From Neotamlana laminarinivorans (GTDB taxonomy: Bacteria; Bacteroidota; Bacteroidia; Flavobacteriales; Flavobacteriaceae), in contig NZ_JAJAPW010000002.1 of NCBI RefSeq assembly GCF_020523925.1, positions 608,524 through 672,523 on the forward strand: a DNA stretch of 64,000 bases. Direction: 5' to 3'. Under the pieces are notes generated by a model that worked only from the letters and a program-made list of their open reading frames with translations, made no database searches and was not told where the DNA came from. The translations under genes and the position numbers were made by a program. Shown here one piece after another: positions 17,590 to 26,921 of the stretch; positions within the stretch are counted from its first letter, which is position 1, and each line of letters opens with the position of its first letter.

Positions 17590-18543
17590 TTAGCTGTTGT
17601 AGGTTTTATTTAGTTCGGTTAGCATTTCCTCGGTAATTTGTTCGAGGTTGTATGTATGTTTCCATTTCCAGTCTTGCCTAGCATAAGAATCGTTAATGTT
17701 TTTAGGCCAGCTATTTGCAATATTTTGTCGGAAATCGGGTTTGTAAGTTATTGTAAAATCTGGCTTATATTTTTTTATTGAATTGCTAACATCGTCTGGA
17801 GTAAAACTAATAGCGGCTAAATTGTAAGACGATCTAATTTTTATAGAATTAAAAGGCGCTTTCATAATATCAATAGTTGCTTTTATGGCATCGTCCATAA
17901 ACATCATAGGTAATTCAGTATCTGATTTTAAAAAACATTCGTAGTGGTTGTTTTTTATAGCTTCATGGTAAATTTCTACTGCATAATCTGTAGTGCCTCC
18001 CCCAGGAGGAGTTTTCCAGCTAATAATTCCAGGATAGCGTAAACTTCTAACATCTACATTATATTTATTAAAATAATATTCGCACCAACGTTCGCCAACT
18101 TGTTTAGTAATGCCATAAACGGTAGATGGCTCCATAACCGCGTATTGTGGCGTATAATTAACTGGAGTAGTAGGCCCAAAAACAGCAATACTAGAAGGCC
18201 AAAATACTTTGTTTATAAATTTGGCTCTAGCTAGGTTAAGTACATTAAATAGTGAAGCCATGTTTAAATCCCAGGCTTTCATTGGGTATTTTTCTCCAGT
18301 AGCACTTAGCATAGCAGCCATTAGGTAAACAGTATTAATGTTATATTTTTCTATACAAATTTTAATACTGGCATAATCTTGGGCATCAACAATTTCAAAA
18401 ATTCCCGAATTTACTATGGCTTCGTTTTTATAATTTATATCACTAGCAATAACATTTTCTGCGCCAAAAATGCTTCTAAGCTTAAATGTTAATTCTGAAC
18501 CAATTTGCCCACATGCGCCAATTATTAATATTTTTGAACTCAT
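17590..18543 (-). CDS. Short-chain-type L-threonine 3-dehydrogenase / NAD-dependent epimerase family
   Basis: A 317-residue extended SDR. The NAD-binding GACGQIGSEL motif is at residues 9-18 and the catalytic YGITK near 142-146, preceded by a Ser in WPSSIAVFG. Closest recognised group: the GalE-like L-threonine dehydrogenases described from Flavobacterium and other cold-adapted bacteria, which oxidise threonine to 2-amino-3-oxobutyrate. The start at 18543 (MSSKILIIG) fits the family better than the upstream in-frame ATG at 18567. A -7-like box is at 18570-18577. Confidence 0.87.
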   Translation of the reverse strand: MSSKILIIGACGQIGSELTFKLRSIFGAENVIASDINYKNEAIVNSGIFEIVDAQDYASIKICIEKYNINTVYLMAAMLSATGEKYPMKAWDLNMASLFNVLNLARAKFINKVFWPSSIAVFGPTTPVNYTPQYAVMEPSTVYGITKQVGERWCEYYFNKYNVDVRSLRYPGIISWKTPPGGGTTDYAVEIYHEAIKNNHYECFLKSDTELPMMFMDDAIKATIDIMKAPFNSIKIRSSYNLAAISFTPDDVSNSIKKYKPDFTITYKPDFRQNIANSWPKNINDSYARQDWKWKHTYNLEQITEEMLTELNKTYNS

Positions 18544-18569
18544 TTTTAATCTTTTAAATGAAAACATCT

Positions 18570-18577
18570 CAAAAATA
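18570..18577 (-). promoter_or_regulatory. -7 box for threonine dehydrogenase gene
   Basis: TATTTTTG on the minus strand, 26 bp before the chosen ATG 18543. It overlaps the region just outside the longer start, favouring the shorter protein. Confidence 0.4.
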
Positions 18578-18670
18578 ACAAGATTTTATTCAAAATAATA
18601 TATTTTTTATTCAAAAAAAACACACCTGTTATAGTTAATTAAAAATCTACAATTAAAAGTGTGATTACTT

Positions 18671-18678
18671 TATATTTG
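18671..18678 (+). promoter_or_regulatory. -7 box for 172-residue lipoprotein gene
   Basis: TATATTTG, exact TAnnTTTG, 23 bp before the ATG at 18701. Confidence 0.5.
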
Positions 18679-18700
18679 TAGTAAAATTATAAGTCATCAA

Positions 18701-19219
18701 ATGAAATTTAAATTCCTAGTTTTTTTAGTATGTGTGTTTTTGATTAATTCATGCAGAAAAAAAATTGATAAAGCTATTTTAGAAGAACACCAACACACGT
18801 TTACACATGTTGTAAGCGAGCAGGAGGTAAGTAAATTAAGAATTGTTGAATATGCTTTGGATGCAAAAACAGAAAACCAAATAAAAGATTGGGAAGCTTA
18901 TTTTGAGTTACAAAATATTATAAATGAGGTTAAACGAGGCGATTTAGGCTTTTTGCGTACTCAAGAAAATGAAGTTAATTTACTTTTAATAAATCTTGAA
19001 AAAAATATACCGGAAGCCGTTGATACGCCTAGTATTTCTGCCAGAATTTTGGTTTTAAAAACCACGATGCTAAAATTAAAAAGTTTAGTAAATCTTGATA
19101 CGGTTGCTAAACCCGAAATTCTTGATGCTATAAAAGAATTTTTAATGGCTTTTAATAATGTTAATTTTCAATTAAATAAAAAAATTGAGTTCGATACTCG
19201 AGAAATTAACAGACCTTAA
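18701..19219 (+). CDS. Putative lipoprotein, helical, unknown function
   Basis: A 172-residue protein with a lipoprotein signal: hydrophobic FLVFLVCVFLI then lipobox INSC at Cys18. The mature part is predicted mostly alpha-helical, with charged and Leu-rich heptads (LRIVEYALDAKTENQIKDWE). I do not recognise a family. It is followed 97 bp later by the M13 peptidase gene on the same strand, but no functional link is evident. Confidence 0.68.
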   Translation: MKFKFLVFLVCVFLINSCRKKIDKAILEEHQHTFTHVVSEQEVSKLRIVEYALDAKTENQIKDWEAYFELQNIINEVKRGDLGFLRTQENEVNLLLINLEKNIPEAVDTPSISARILVLKTTMLKLKSLVNLDTVAKPEILDAIKEFLMAFNNVNFQLNKKIEFDTREINRP

Positions 19220-19316
19220 TTCTTAAACTTTTGTTAATAAAATACATTTAAACTAACAGTTATAAAGTGTAACATTTAAATTGTGTGTCAAATTAAAAAC
19301 TAACTTTAACAAACAC

Positions 19317-21410
19317 ATGAAAAATTACACAAAACTTTTAGTTTTAGCTTCGTTTTGTTCTGTTTTAAATTTGGTTTCGTGTAAAACAGAAACTAAAAAA
19401 GAAACTGTAGAAACACCTACTACGCCAGGCATTGATTTAGCTTTAATGGACAAAGAAGTAAAACCAAGCGACGATTTTTTTAAATACGTAAACGGAACTT
19501 GGTTAAAAAATTCAAAAATACCCGACGATCGTACAACTTGGGGCGCATTTAACGAGCTTCGAAAAAAAACAGATAACGATGCACTTGCTATTTTAAAAGC
19601 AGCAATGAGCGACGATAAAGATCTAAAAAAGATAAAAGTTATACCAGGATCAGATCAAGATAAAGCGGTAAAGCTTTACCAAACAATTATGGATACGGTA
19701 AGCCGAAACGAGCAAGGTATAAAACCCATACAGCCTTATTTATCGAAAATAAATGCAATAAAAAACCTTACCGATTTGCAAAACTATTTAATTGAAATGG
19801 AACCAAATGGTGGCGGAGGTTTTTTTAGTTTTTATGTGAGAGCCCATACCAAAAACAGCGATATTAACGCTGCATATTTAGGTGGTGCCAGAACAGGTTT
19901 ACCAGATAGAGACTATTATGTAAAAGATGATGAAGACTCTAAAGAAAAACGCGATAAATATGTAGCTCACATAACTAAAATGCTTCAGTTTTTAGGTGAA
20001 AATGAAACTGATGCTAAGCAAGAAGCAAAAAATATATTAGCATTCGAGACACGTTTAGCAGAACCAAGTATGGATAAAGTGGATCGTAGAGATGCAAGAA
20101 AGCGTTACAATCCGCGCTCAATTGCAGACCTTCAAAAAATGGTTCCTGCCATTAATTGGAAAGAGTATTTTAAAGGTATTGGTGTAAATAAAATAGATAC
20201 CATAATTGTTAACGATATAAAATACACTAAAGCACTTCAAGAAATTTTATCTAAAAATGAAGTAGAAGACTGGAAAGCTTATTTACGCTGGACACTTTTT
20301 AATGGTGCCGCCGGTGCATTAAGTACAGATATTGAAACTGCAAACTGGGAGTTTTACAGTAAAACATTACAAGGTGCAAAAAAACAACGCCCTAGAGATG
20401 AGCGTGCTTTACAAACTATTAATGGAATGGTTGGTGAAGCTTTAGGGAAACTTTATGTAGATGAAAAATTTCCTCCAGAAGCCAAGGTAAAAGCCGAAAA
20501 AATGATTGCAAACGTTATTAAAGCTTTTGAAAATAGAATTAATAACTTAACATGGATGACAAGTGAAACTAAAGCTAAAGCAGTTGAAAAACTTTTAGCT
20601 TTAAAAGTAAAAATTGCTTATCCAGATAATTGGAAAGATTATTCTAATTTAGAAATAAAAGGAACAGACAATGGTGGAAGCTATTACCAGAACAGATTAA
20701 ATGCAAGTGCATGGAGCCATGAGCAAAATTTAGATGATTTAGGGAATCCTGTTGATAAAAGTAGATGGGGAATGGCACCACAAATTGTAAACGCTTATTT
20801 TAATCCAGCATTTAACGAAATTGTATTTCCTGCAGCTATTTTACAGCCACCATTTTACAATTATCAAGCCGATGATGCTGTAAATTATGGTGGTATTGGA
20901 GCTGTTATTGGTCATGAAATTTCACATTGTTTTGATGATTCTGGTGCACGTTACGATAAAAATGGAAATTTAAATAACTGGTGGACCGATGAGGATTTAA
21001 AACAATTTGAAGCCTTAGGAAAAGCTTTAGCCGATCAATATAGTGCCATTGAGGTATTACCAGAAACTCATATTAATGGGCCATTTACCCTTGGTGAAAA
21101 TATTGGAGACTTAGGAGGTGTTACAGCAGCTTATGAAGCTTTACAATTAAGTATGAAAGAAAACGGAAGACCAGAAAACATTGACGGTTTTACACCAGAA
21201 CAACGTTTCTTTATGTCTTGGGCAACCGTTTGGCGTACAAAAATGAGAGATGACGCTTTAAAAAATAGAATAAAAACCGATCCGCATTCTCCAGGGATGA
21301 CGCGAGCAGTACAACCTTTAAAAAATATTGATGCTTTTTACGAAGCCTTTAATATAAAAGAAGGAGACAGTATGTACTTAAAGCCTGAAAACCGCGTTAA
21401 AATTTGGTAA
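19317..21410 (+). CDS. M13 family zinc metallopeptidase (neprilysin/PepO-like), lipoprotein
   Basis: A 697-residue cell-envelope endopeptidase. The signal peptide has lipobox LVSC at Cys22. The zinc site GAVIGHEISHCFDDSGA near 527-543 gives HExxH; the third ligand and Asp are in LGENIGDLGGV near 593-603; NAYFNPAFNEIVFPAAIL is the conserved substrate-binding strand. M13 enzymes cleave short peptides. ATG 19317 is preferred because it starts directly at the signal peptide; the ORF extends 12 codons upstream. Confidence 0.95.
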   Translation: MKNYTKLLVLASFCSVLNLVSCKTETKKETVETPTTPGIDLALMDKEVKPSDDFFKYVNGTWLKNSKIPDDRTTWGAFNELRKKTDNDALAILKAAMSDDKDLKKIKVIPGSDQDKAVKLYQTIMDTVSRNEQGIKPIQPYLSKINAIKNLTDLQNYLIEMEPNGGGGFFSFYVRAHTKNSDINAAYLGGARTGLPDRDYYVKDDEDSKEKRDKYVAHITKMLQFLGENETDAKQEAKNILAFETRLAEPSMDKVDRRDARKRYNPRSIADLQKMVPAINWKEYFKGIGVNKIDTIIVNDIKYTKALQEILSKNEVEDWKAYLRWTLFNGAAGALSTDIETANWEFYSKTLQGAKKQRPRDERALQTINGMVGEALGKLYVDEKFPPEAKVKAEKMIANVIKAFENRINNLTWMTSETKAKAVEKLLALKVKIAYPDNWKDYSNLEIKGTDNGGSYYQNRLNASAWSHEQNLDDLGNPVDKSRWGMAPQIVNAYFNPAFNEIVFPAAILQPPFYNYQADDAVNYGGIGAVIGHEISHCFDDSGARYDKNGNLNNWWTDEDLKQFEALGKALADQYSAIEVLPETHINGPFTLGENIGDLGGVTAAYEALQLSMKENGRPENIDGFTPEQRFFMSWATVWRTKMRDDALKNRIKTDPHSPGMTRAVQPLKNIDAFYEAFNIKEGDSMYLKPENRVKIW

Positions 21411-21434
21411 TAACGCATTAAGTTTTTAAAATAT

Positions 21435-21515
21435 AAATAGGTTATTAAAATAGTTAATGTTATTCTGAGTCGAACTTAGATTATAACAAGCTTAAACTAT
21501 TTTAATAACCTATTT
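21435..21515. terminator. Long-stem bidirectional terminator with nested hairpin
   Basis: A perfect 21-bp inverted repeat (arms 21435-21455 and 21495-21515) encloses a 39-nt loop, which itself folds through TCTGAGT/ACTTAGA around CGA. A T-tract follows on the plus strand. It separates the convergent M13 and TPR genes. The nested part resembles the dispersed ATTCTGAG...TCGAA repeat of flavobacteria. Confidence 0.75.
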
Positions 21516-21536
21516 TTGTTTTTTTTAAGCCCTAGT

Positions 21537-22250
21537 TTAATTTTTTTGTTCTGTAGTAGCGTTTTGTAACTCTTGTTTTTGGCGTAAAAGTTCGTTTTTA
21601 GTAAGTTGGGCTAAATTAAAATTAGGAGTTGTTTTAAGCGCTTCTTCCAAAATATTGATAGCAGCATCAATATTCGCTTTTCTATCTTTATTAAATGTGT
21701 TTAAAGCGTTTAAATACATAAATGCCGTTTTTAAAGGTACTTCGTAAGGTTGTTGTGTTTCAAAAAAAGCTTTTTTCATATCATCTTTAGCATTTGCTAA
21801 ACCATAATTAATATGTTTTTCAACTTCAGTTATGTTTTGCGCTTGCATATTAAGTTCGGCCAATTCGTATGCTACATATGGGTTTGGGTTGCGTTTAAAA
21901 ATTTCTTGGTAATGTCCTATGGCTAAAGCGGGTTGTTTTAAAGCTTTTAAAGAAATAGCTTTAACTTCTAAAGCCATATCAGAGTCTGATGCATTTTTTT
22001 CAAAACCAATTGTGTTTAACGCTTGTCTGTATTGGTTTTCACTCATATAAATGTAAGCCAATGTATCTTTTCTAGCTTGTACAGGTTTTATAACATTTAA
22101 ATGCGTCATGGCATTAATTATGCCTTGTATATCGCCTTGAGCTTTCATTTGTTTATAATAAGCTTCGTAATGTTTAAGTAAGTCGTTAGATGTTTGGGCG
22201 TATAAGCTGCATGTAATGCTTAATGCAATTACTCCAATTAATTTTTTCAT
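21537..22250 (-). CDS. Secreted TPR-like repeat protein
   Basis: A 237-residue protein starting at MKKLIGVIALSITCSLYAQ, a clear signal peptide. The remainder is alpha-helical with tetratricopeptide-like repeats (for example AYIYMSENQYRQALNTIGF and AIGHYQEIFKRNPNPYVAYELAEL). Likely a periplasmic interaction scaffold; no specific partner can be named. An in-frame ATG 9 codons upstream (22277) would bury the signal peptide and is less likely. Confidence 0.78.
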   Translation of the reverse strand: MKKLIGVIALSITCSLYAQTSNDLLKHYEAYYKQMKAQGDIQGIINAMTHLNVIKPVQARKDTLAYIYMSENQYRQALNTIGFEKNASDSDMALEVKAISLKALKQPALAIGHYQEIFKRNPNPYVAYELAELNMQAQNITEVEKHINYGLANAKDDMKKAFFETQQPYEVPLKTAFMYLNALNTFNKDRKANIDAAINILEEALKTTPNFNLAQLTKNELLRQKQELQNATTEQKN

Positions 22251-22274
22251 TTTTCTATTATGATTTCTGTTAAC

Positions 22275-22282
22275 CAAATCTA
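22275..22282 (-). promoter_or_regulatory. -7 box for TPR gene
   Basis: TAGATTTG on the minus strand, exact TAnnTTTG, 24 bp before ATG 22250. It lies inside the longer possible frame, supporting the shorter start. Confidence 0.5.
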
Positions 22283-22503
22283 ATAAAAAGAGGTGGTAAT
22301 AATAAAAAAGTAGGTTAAATAATTATTTATTAGCCAACTAAACCAAAAACAGAAAAAATAAATTTAAACACATTATGTATTGTTTAAATAATGTTTTGAA
22401 GTTTGTAAATGCCACATTTATAATTAGTTGTGGTGGTGTTTTTTAGGAAATTTAAAAAAAAATATCTATATTGATGTTTACTAACTATTTAAAAAGACTA
22501 ATT

Positions 22504-22971
22504 ATGGGAATTAAAAGTTTTCGAGGAGCGAGGCGAATGCAAACTGCAACCATTAACGAATCATCATTAACTGTAAGCGATTACATGAGCACAAATTTAA
22601 TAACATTTTCACCTAACCAAACTATAGAAAGTGTTATGCAAGCTTTAATTAAAAACAAAATTTCAGGCGGGCCTGTTGTAAATGAAAAGAATGAATTAAT
22701 TGGTGTAATTTCTGAAGGCGATTGCATTAAACAAATTAGCGAAAGCCGTTATTACAATATGCCAATGCACGATAATACCATTGAAAAACATGTGACAAGA
22801 AACGTTGAAACTATTGATGGTAATATGAATATTTTTGATGCAGCAAAACGGTTTTTAGAAGCTAAAAGACGCCGTTTCCCTATTGTGGAAAATGGTAAAC
22901 TAGTTGGGCAAATAAGCCAAAAAGATGTTTTAAAAGCTGCTATGCAATTAAAAGGACAAAATTGGAAGTAA
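22504..22971 (+). CDS. Tandem CBS domain protein
   Basis: A 155-residue cytosolic protein with two CBS motifs: the first from VSDYMSTNLITFSPNQTIESVMQALIKNKISGGPVV, the second from IEKHVTRNVETIDGNMNIFDAAKRFLEAKRRRFPIVE. Paired CBS domains bind adenosine nucleotides, but as a stand-alone protein its target is unknown. ATG 22504 (MGIKSFRGARR) is chosen by family pattern; an in-frame ATG at 22471 would add 11 residues. Confidence 0.85.
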   Translation: MGIKSFRGARRMQTATINESSLTVSDYMSTNLITFSPNQTIESVMQALIKNKISGGPVVNEKNELIGVISEGDCIKQISESRYYNMPMHDNTIEKHVTRNVETIDGNMNIFDAAKRFLEAKRRRFPIVENGKLVGQISQKDVLKAAMQLKGQNWK

Positions 22972-23007
22972 AACTTTAGTTATACTTACTAGTTTATTAT
23001 TTAAAGG

Positions 23008-23040
23008 CTTGAATTATTTATGTGTAATTCAGGTTTTTTT
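23008..23040 (+). terminator. Terminator after CBS gene
   Basis: A hairpin CTTGAATTA (23008-23016) with TAATTCAGG (23025-23033), one G-T pair, followed by a T-tract. It abuts the end of the convergent 23039 gene. Confidence 0.7.
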
Positions 23041-23707
23041 ATGTTCTTGCCTCTGGTGTATCAGTAATAATTAGCCTTTGTGTTTCATTACTTTCTAATA
23101 CTGCAATTTTGGAATAGTTGTAGCCTTCAATAGGTTTATTTAATGATTTTAATTTCGCAATGCCTCCAACCGTTACAGTTTCTCCAACTTCAATAATGCG
23201 TTCGGTATACTTTAAACGTTTGTTAAAACCAAGCCAGTTTTCGTTTTCAATTCCTAAATCTTTTAGAACTTGTACAAATTTTTCATTGGGTTTGTTAAAT
23301 ATTCCTGATTCCACACGTTTATCTTCCTCCATGTACAATAAATAATTGCTTTCCATTGGTTTTATCATAACTAGCTCTCCATTATTTTCAATAAAAAAAT
23401 CTTGAATTTTTTCTTTTCTAATTAATATTCGCCATCGTGTATGTTTACCGTTACTAACTCGTTGTTTTACTTCAAAGTTATAAGCTATACAAGCTCGTTT
23501 TGAGTATGGAGCAATAAAAGGATTGGTAACGCTTAATACTTTGCCTGTTACTTTTGTAGGTTGGCTTGTATTAAAACCTGATATGCTTTTTGTTTGGCAA
23601 GCTTTTAATTTACGTAAAACAGTGTTTTTTTTACTAAAATATGTTGAGGTGATAATAGTGGCTATGGTTACAATAAAGAAAAATACAATAGTTGCAGCGG
23701 CAATCAT
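23039..23707 (-). CDS. GIDE-like (MUL1-type) domain membrane protein
   Basis: A 222-residue protein with an N-terminal transmembrane helix (about 2-24). The following domain, with VTGKVLSVTNPFIAPYSKRACIAY and later ENNGELVMIKP, resembles the prokaryotic counterpart of the GIDE domain of the mitochondrial E3 ligase MUL1. No RING domain is present, so ubiquitin ligase activity is not implied. Function unknown. It lies 14 bp upstream of the Zn-ribbon gene end... the two minus-strand genes are close enough to be one transcript, with the Zn-ribbon gene first. Confidence 0.68.
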   Translation of the reverse strand: MIAAATIVFFFIVTIATIITSTYFSKKNTVLRKLKACQTKSISGFNTSQPTKVTGKVLSVTNPFIAPYSKRACIAYNFEVKQRVSNGKHTRWRILIRKEKIQDFFIENNGELVMIKPMESNYLLYMEEDKRVESGIFNKPNEKFVQVLKDLGIENENWLGFNKRLKYTERIIEVGETVTVGGIAKLKSLNKPIEGYNYSKIAVLESNETQRLIITDTPEART

Positions 23708-23721
23708 GCTTTAATTTTAAG

Positions 23722-24069
23722 TTATTCTCGTTTAACTAATAAAAAATATTCATTTTCTAGCTCTAAATAACCTTGATCGTAAACAAAGTAATAAATGCTA
23801 CCTTCTTTGGTGGTGTAAATACTAGTAAAATAGTTAAAATCGAAACCTTCTTGAGTTAGTTTTTTTCTGCTTGTTTTTGTTTTTCCGGTGGTATTTAAAG
23901 TTTCTAGAATACGCCAGTTTTTACGTAAACGGTTATTAATATTGCGTATTAAATTTTTACTGTCTTTATTAATGTTATTGTTATAGGCATTGCGACAATA
24001 ATCGCTACAAAACTTTTTATCGCTTCGGCCAACAAGCTTATCGTTGCATTCTAAACAGGTTTTTTCCAT
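23722..24069 (-). CDS. Zinc-ribbon protein (DUF2116-like)
   Basis: A 115-residue protein with an N-terminal four-Cys zinc ribbon: CLECNDKLVGRSDKKFCSDYCRNAYN (residues 5-30, CxxC...CxxxC). The rest is basic and helical with a beta-rich C-terminus. Proteins of this shape are common in Bacteroidota and are annotated as DUF2116-type or hypothetical. Nucleic-acid binding is plausible from the basic helix (NINNRLRKNWRIL), but unproven. Confidence 0.75.
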   Translation of the reverse strand: MEKTCLECNDKLVGRSDKKFCSDYCRNAYNNNINKDSKNLIRNINNRLRKNWRILETLNTTGKTKTSRKKLTQEGFDFNYFTSIYTTKEGSIYYFVYDQGYLELENEYFLLVKRE

Positions 24070-24152
24070 AATTTACTAATTTAAATAAACTTGTAAACTA
24101 AAGCAATAGTTGGTTTTCAAACATTTATTTAAACACAAACATTTATTAACTA

Positions 24153-25472
24153 TTATTGTTCGCAACCACCACTACCATAATTTTGTATTTCTTGATAGGT
24201 AGGATTGTATGCGTTTGAGTAAACGGTATACTTGTTTTCTGGAATTAAATTATTTAATATTATGGATTGCAATCCACAAAAATTTATTGAGTTTTCACAG
24301 TTAAAAATAGATATATAACTATTTGTCCCAACTGCAGAAACTTTATTTAGCCCGTCAAGGTTAGTTAGTGCATTAATATCATGTAAAATTACGTTTCCGC
24401 CAATTGTTTCTAAATTATTAAAACCGTTTAAATTTGATAATGAGTTGTTATATTCAAAAAGAATATTTCCTCCAATTGATTTTAGTTCAGTAAAACCATC
24501 TATTTGAGTTAGTTTTTCATTCGATTTAATCGAAATGCTACCTTCAATATCTTTAGTGTTGGAAAGACCATCAATGTCTGTTAAAGATTTATTACCAGAT
24601 AAGGTGAGACTTCCATGTATAGAGTCAAGTCCTGTTAAACCATCTAAACTAGTTAATAAATCATTTTTGCTTAAATATAGGTGTTCACCTAAATATTTAA
24701 GATTAGCCAGACCTGTTAAGTTGCTAAAATTACTAGAAGCTATATCTAAATAGCCACCAACTGTTGTTAAATTTTTTAACCCATCTAAATTGTATAGGTT
24801 TTTATTATCGTCAACAATCAAGTTACCGTTTATTGATGTAATATTTATTAGAGCGTTTAAATCGGTTATACCGTTTTCCGTAATAATTAAGTGACCATTT
24901 ATTGACTGAATTTTATCAAGTCCGTTTAATGAATTTAATATGGTATTTCTAAAGAGGTTTAGGTTACCTCCTAATTTTGTTAAATTACCAAGTGAACTTA
25001 TTTCAGTTAATTTGTCGTTATCAGCAATTAAAACATAATCTTCTATTATTTTTAACTTATTTAATCCTTCAAGATTTGTTAATACTTTGTTGTAGGAAAT
25101 ATTTAAATATCCACCAACATATTCAAGGTTGTCTAATCCTTTTAAACTAGTTATTTGATTATAAGCAATATGCAGGTTGCCTCCAACCTCTTTTAAACTA
25201 TTTAATGCGTTTAAGTTAATTATGTTGCTAGTTGTGATGTTTCTGTTTATGGTTAATGAACCTGTTATTTTTGTGTAATTGTTTGCTCCAAAATTATCTA
25301 CCTCTGTTTGAGTTGATAACTCTACCCAACCATCATAAATATTTTCTGTTATTAAATTTTCTTCAATATCCTCTTCGTTATTATCATCTATAGAATCTTT
25401 TTCACTACTACAATTAGTGAGAATCATAAATACAGATAAAAGAATGATTTTAGGAATTTTAGTTAATGTCAT
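24153..25472 (-). CDS. Leucine-rich / receptor L-domain-like repeat lipoprotein
   Basis: A 439-residue lipoprotein (lipobox LTNC at Cys21, followed by an acidic linker). Residues about 65-400 are about fifteen repeats of 22-25 residues with a core like L-x-GL-x-L-x-x-I-G-G-x-L-x-I-x-N, an LRR/receptor L-domain beta solenoid. The C-terminal cap has NCENSINFCGLQ and ends GSGGCEQ. Probably exposed at the cell surface for binding; ligand unknown. Repeat number in such genes often varies between strains. Confidence 0.82.
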   Translation of the reverse strand: MTLTKIPKIILLSVFMILTNCSSEKDSIDDNNEEDIEENLITENIYDGWVELSTQTEVDNFGANNYTKITGSLTINRNITTSNIINLNALNSLKEVGGNLHIAYNQITSLKGLDNLEYVGGYLNISYNKVLTNLEGLNKLKIIEDYVLIADNDKLTEISSLGNLTKLGGNLNLFRNTILNSLNGLDKIQSINGHLIITENGITDLNALINITSINGNLIVDDNKNLYNLDGLKNLTTVGGYLDIASSNFSNLTGLANLKYLGEHLYLSKNDLLTSLDGLTGLDSIHGSLTLSGNKSLTDIDGLSNTKDIEGSISIKSNEKLTQIDGFTELKSIGGNILFEYNNSLSNLNGFNNLETIGGNVILHDINALTNLDGLNKVSAVGTNSYISIFNCENSINFCGLQSIILNNLIPENKYTVYSNAYNPTYQEIQNYGSGGCEQ

Positions 25473-25567
25473 TTTTATTGGTTTGTAATTAGGCTGTAGC
25501 TATTATAATTTTATGAAACCTAAATATAATTAAAAATATAGATTGAATGTAATAAAATTGATATGAT

Positions 25568-25690
25568 AACGGTCTCGGCTACGAGTAGTTGCGTGGTTTA
25601 GCACTTAACTTTGCAAGTACACACCAAACTGAAAATCCGCGAGGATTTTCAGAAGTAGGCGATAACACGCAATTGCTTATAGGCATTGTT
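25568..25690. repeat. attC-like imperfect palindrome A
   Basis: Outer arms 25568-25595 and 25666-25690 pair with interruptions: AAC and GTT at the tips, an extra CTC on one side, then a nearly continuous stem ending in TTGCGTG/CACGCAA. Most mismatches are G-T compatible. The centre carries a perfect 10-bp hairpin CTGAAAATCC/GGATTTTCAG (25629-25638, 25643-25652) with a GCGA tetraloop. The element begins only 8 bp after the stop codon of the minus-strand gene at 25699-26691. This layout recalls integron attC sites. The same kind of structure is at 26702-26892. Confidence 0.7.
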
Positions 25691-25698
25691 GTAAACAG

Positions 25699-26691
25699 TT
25701 ATTTTATTAATAATTCTTTTAATTCGGTTGAATCAATTTTCTTAAGGTTGATATTTATCCTACCTGTTGATTGTTCAGTTAAAATCCTTTTGTCAGCAAA
25801 CAACTCTTTCTCTTTTTTGCCTACTATAATCATTGATGATTCGTTTTTTATAGGAATATCTATAAACTTTAAGTCACAATATTTACGATATTCTGATATA
25901 AATGAATTCAGGTTGCTATAAATAAAAAATACTGAAATTTGTTCCAAATCAGATTTGTTAAGATTGAGCTCAAAAGTGATTCGAGAATTAACTTCTAAAA
26001 TTTTGTCAACGTTTATCCAATCGTAATTGTCCACTAACACAAGAGGATAATATCCAATTTTTTCAATGTCCTCAATTAAATCATTTTGAATTTGTTCTAA
26101 TTGCCTGTTGTAGTAATCAACAGAATCAATTGAAACAAGTTTTTCTTTAAACATCATTACTCCAAATCTACGAGTTGCGACACTATTAAGAGCAGTTTGT
26201 GAAACTTTGGTTTCGGAATTTTGTATCCAACTTATTTGATTTATTGAATCTAAAACTCCATTAAATATTCTGTCTCCTATTCTGAACTGTTGTGCAAACT
26301 TTAGCTTTAATTTTTTTCCGTCTTTAAGTTTTATTTCTTTATCTCCAATTTTAAATTTTATGGATACAACTCCGTTAGATTCCAAAAGTTCATTTTTATC
26401 AGTTATTGTGTTTAAGTTGTCTGAAATTAATTCTAATCGACTGTAATATTCTTTCAGTTCTAAAGTCACTTTATCACTATCTTCAATATCAAAATCTTCC
26501 CGATTGAAGTAGATTTTCGTTCCTTTTTCTCCAATAATTTCTTTGACGCTTATTGTGTCTAAATCAAACGTTTGATTTTCGATAAGAACAACCTTTTCAA
26601 AAGGATTCGTAGGTTCAAATTCGGCTATATCTTTTTTACAACTAAATACAGAAATTGAAACTAAAAAGTATGTAAGGATTTGTTTTTTCAT
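25699..26691 (-). CDS. Putative lipoprotein, unknown function, in cassette-like unit
   Basis: A 330-residue protein with a lipoprotein signal (MKKQILTYFLVSISVFSC, Cys18). The mature part is mixed and rich in Lys, Asp, Glu and Ile; I recognise no domain. The upstream in-frame TTG at 26703 falls inside palindrome B, so ATG 26691 is preferred; it lies 11 bp from the end of palindrome B, and the stop is 8 bp from palindrome A. This very tight packing between two palindromes is the pattern of a mobile gene cassette. Confidence 0.72.
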   Translation of the reverse strand: MKKQILTYFLVSISVFSCKKDIAEFEPTNPFEKVVLIENQTFDLDTISVKEIIGEKGTKIYFNREDFDIEDSDKVTLELKEYYSRLELISDNLNTITDKNELLESNGVVSIKFKIGDKEIKLKDGKKLKLKFAQQFRIGDRIFNGVLDSINQISWIQNSETKVSQTALNSVATRRFGVMMFKEKLVSIDSVDYYNRQLEQIQNDLIEDIEKIGYYPLVLVDNYDWINVDKILEVNSRITFELNLNKSDLEQISVFFIYSNLNSFISEYRKYCDLKFIDIPIKNESSMIIVGKKEKELFADKRILTEQSTGRININLKKIDSTELKELLIK

Positions 26692-26701
26692 AATTGTGTA
26701 C

Positions 26702-26892
26702 AACGTGGTTGTGTATGAAACGTAGCGTGCAAAAAGACACTAACTTTTCGGATTAACACAGAGCCGAATTTTTATATTTTGTTTTTATTTTTTCTCTTTT
26801 TAAAAGCCAAATTAAAAATTTGGCAGTATTTCTAAATAAGCCCAGACCTTTAGGTTTAGCACACTTACTAGCTATGTTTTATACACCGTGTT
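26702..26892. repeat. attC-like imperfect palindrome B
   Basis: Left arm 26702-26730 (AACGTGGTTGTGTATGAAACG...) and right arm 26859-26892 pair through AAC/GTT tips, GTGTAT/ATACAC, AAACGTAGC/GCTATGTTT, then CGTGC/GCACAC, with a bulge of about 8 nt on one side. Nearly every mismatch in the aligned arms is a G-T wobble, as expected when single-strand folding is selected. The centre has a perfect 8-bp hairpin GCCAAATT/AATTTGGC (26806-26813, 26817-26824). It lies between two minus-strand genes, 29 bp after the upstream gene's stop. Confidence 0.7.
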
Positions 26893-26921
26893 AGCAAATC
26901 GTTTATTTTCTCTCTTATTAT

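Noticed and set aside
25561..25921. Plus-strand 110-residue frame running across palindrome A
   Set aside because: It crosses the structured repeat and is antisense to the lipoprotein gene; no start context or protein-like pattern.
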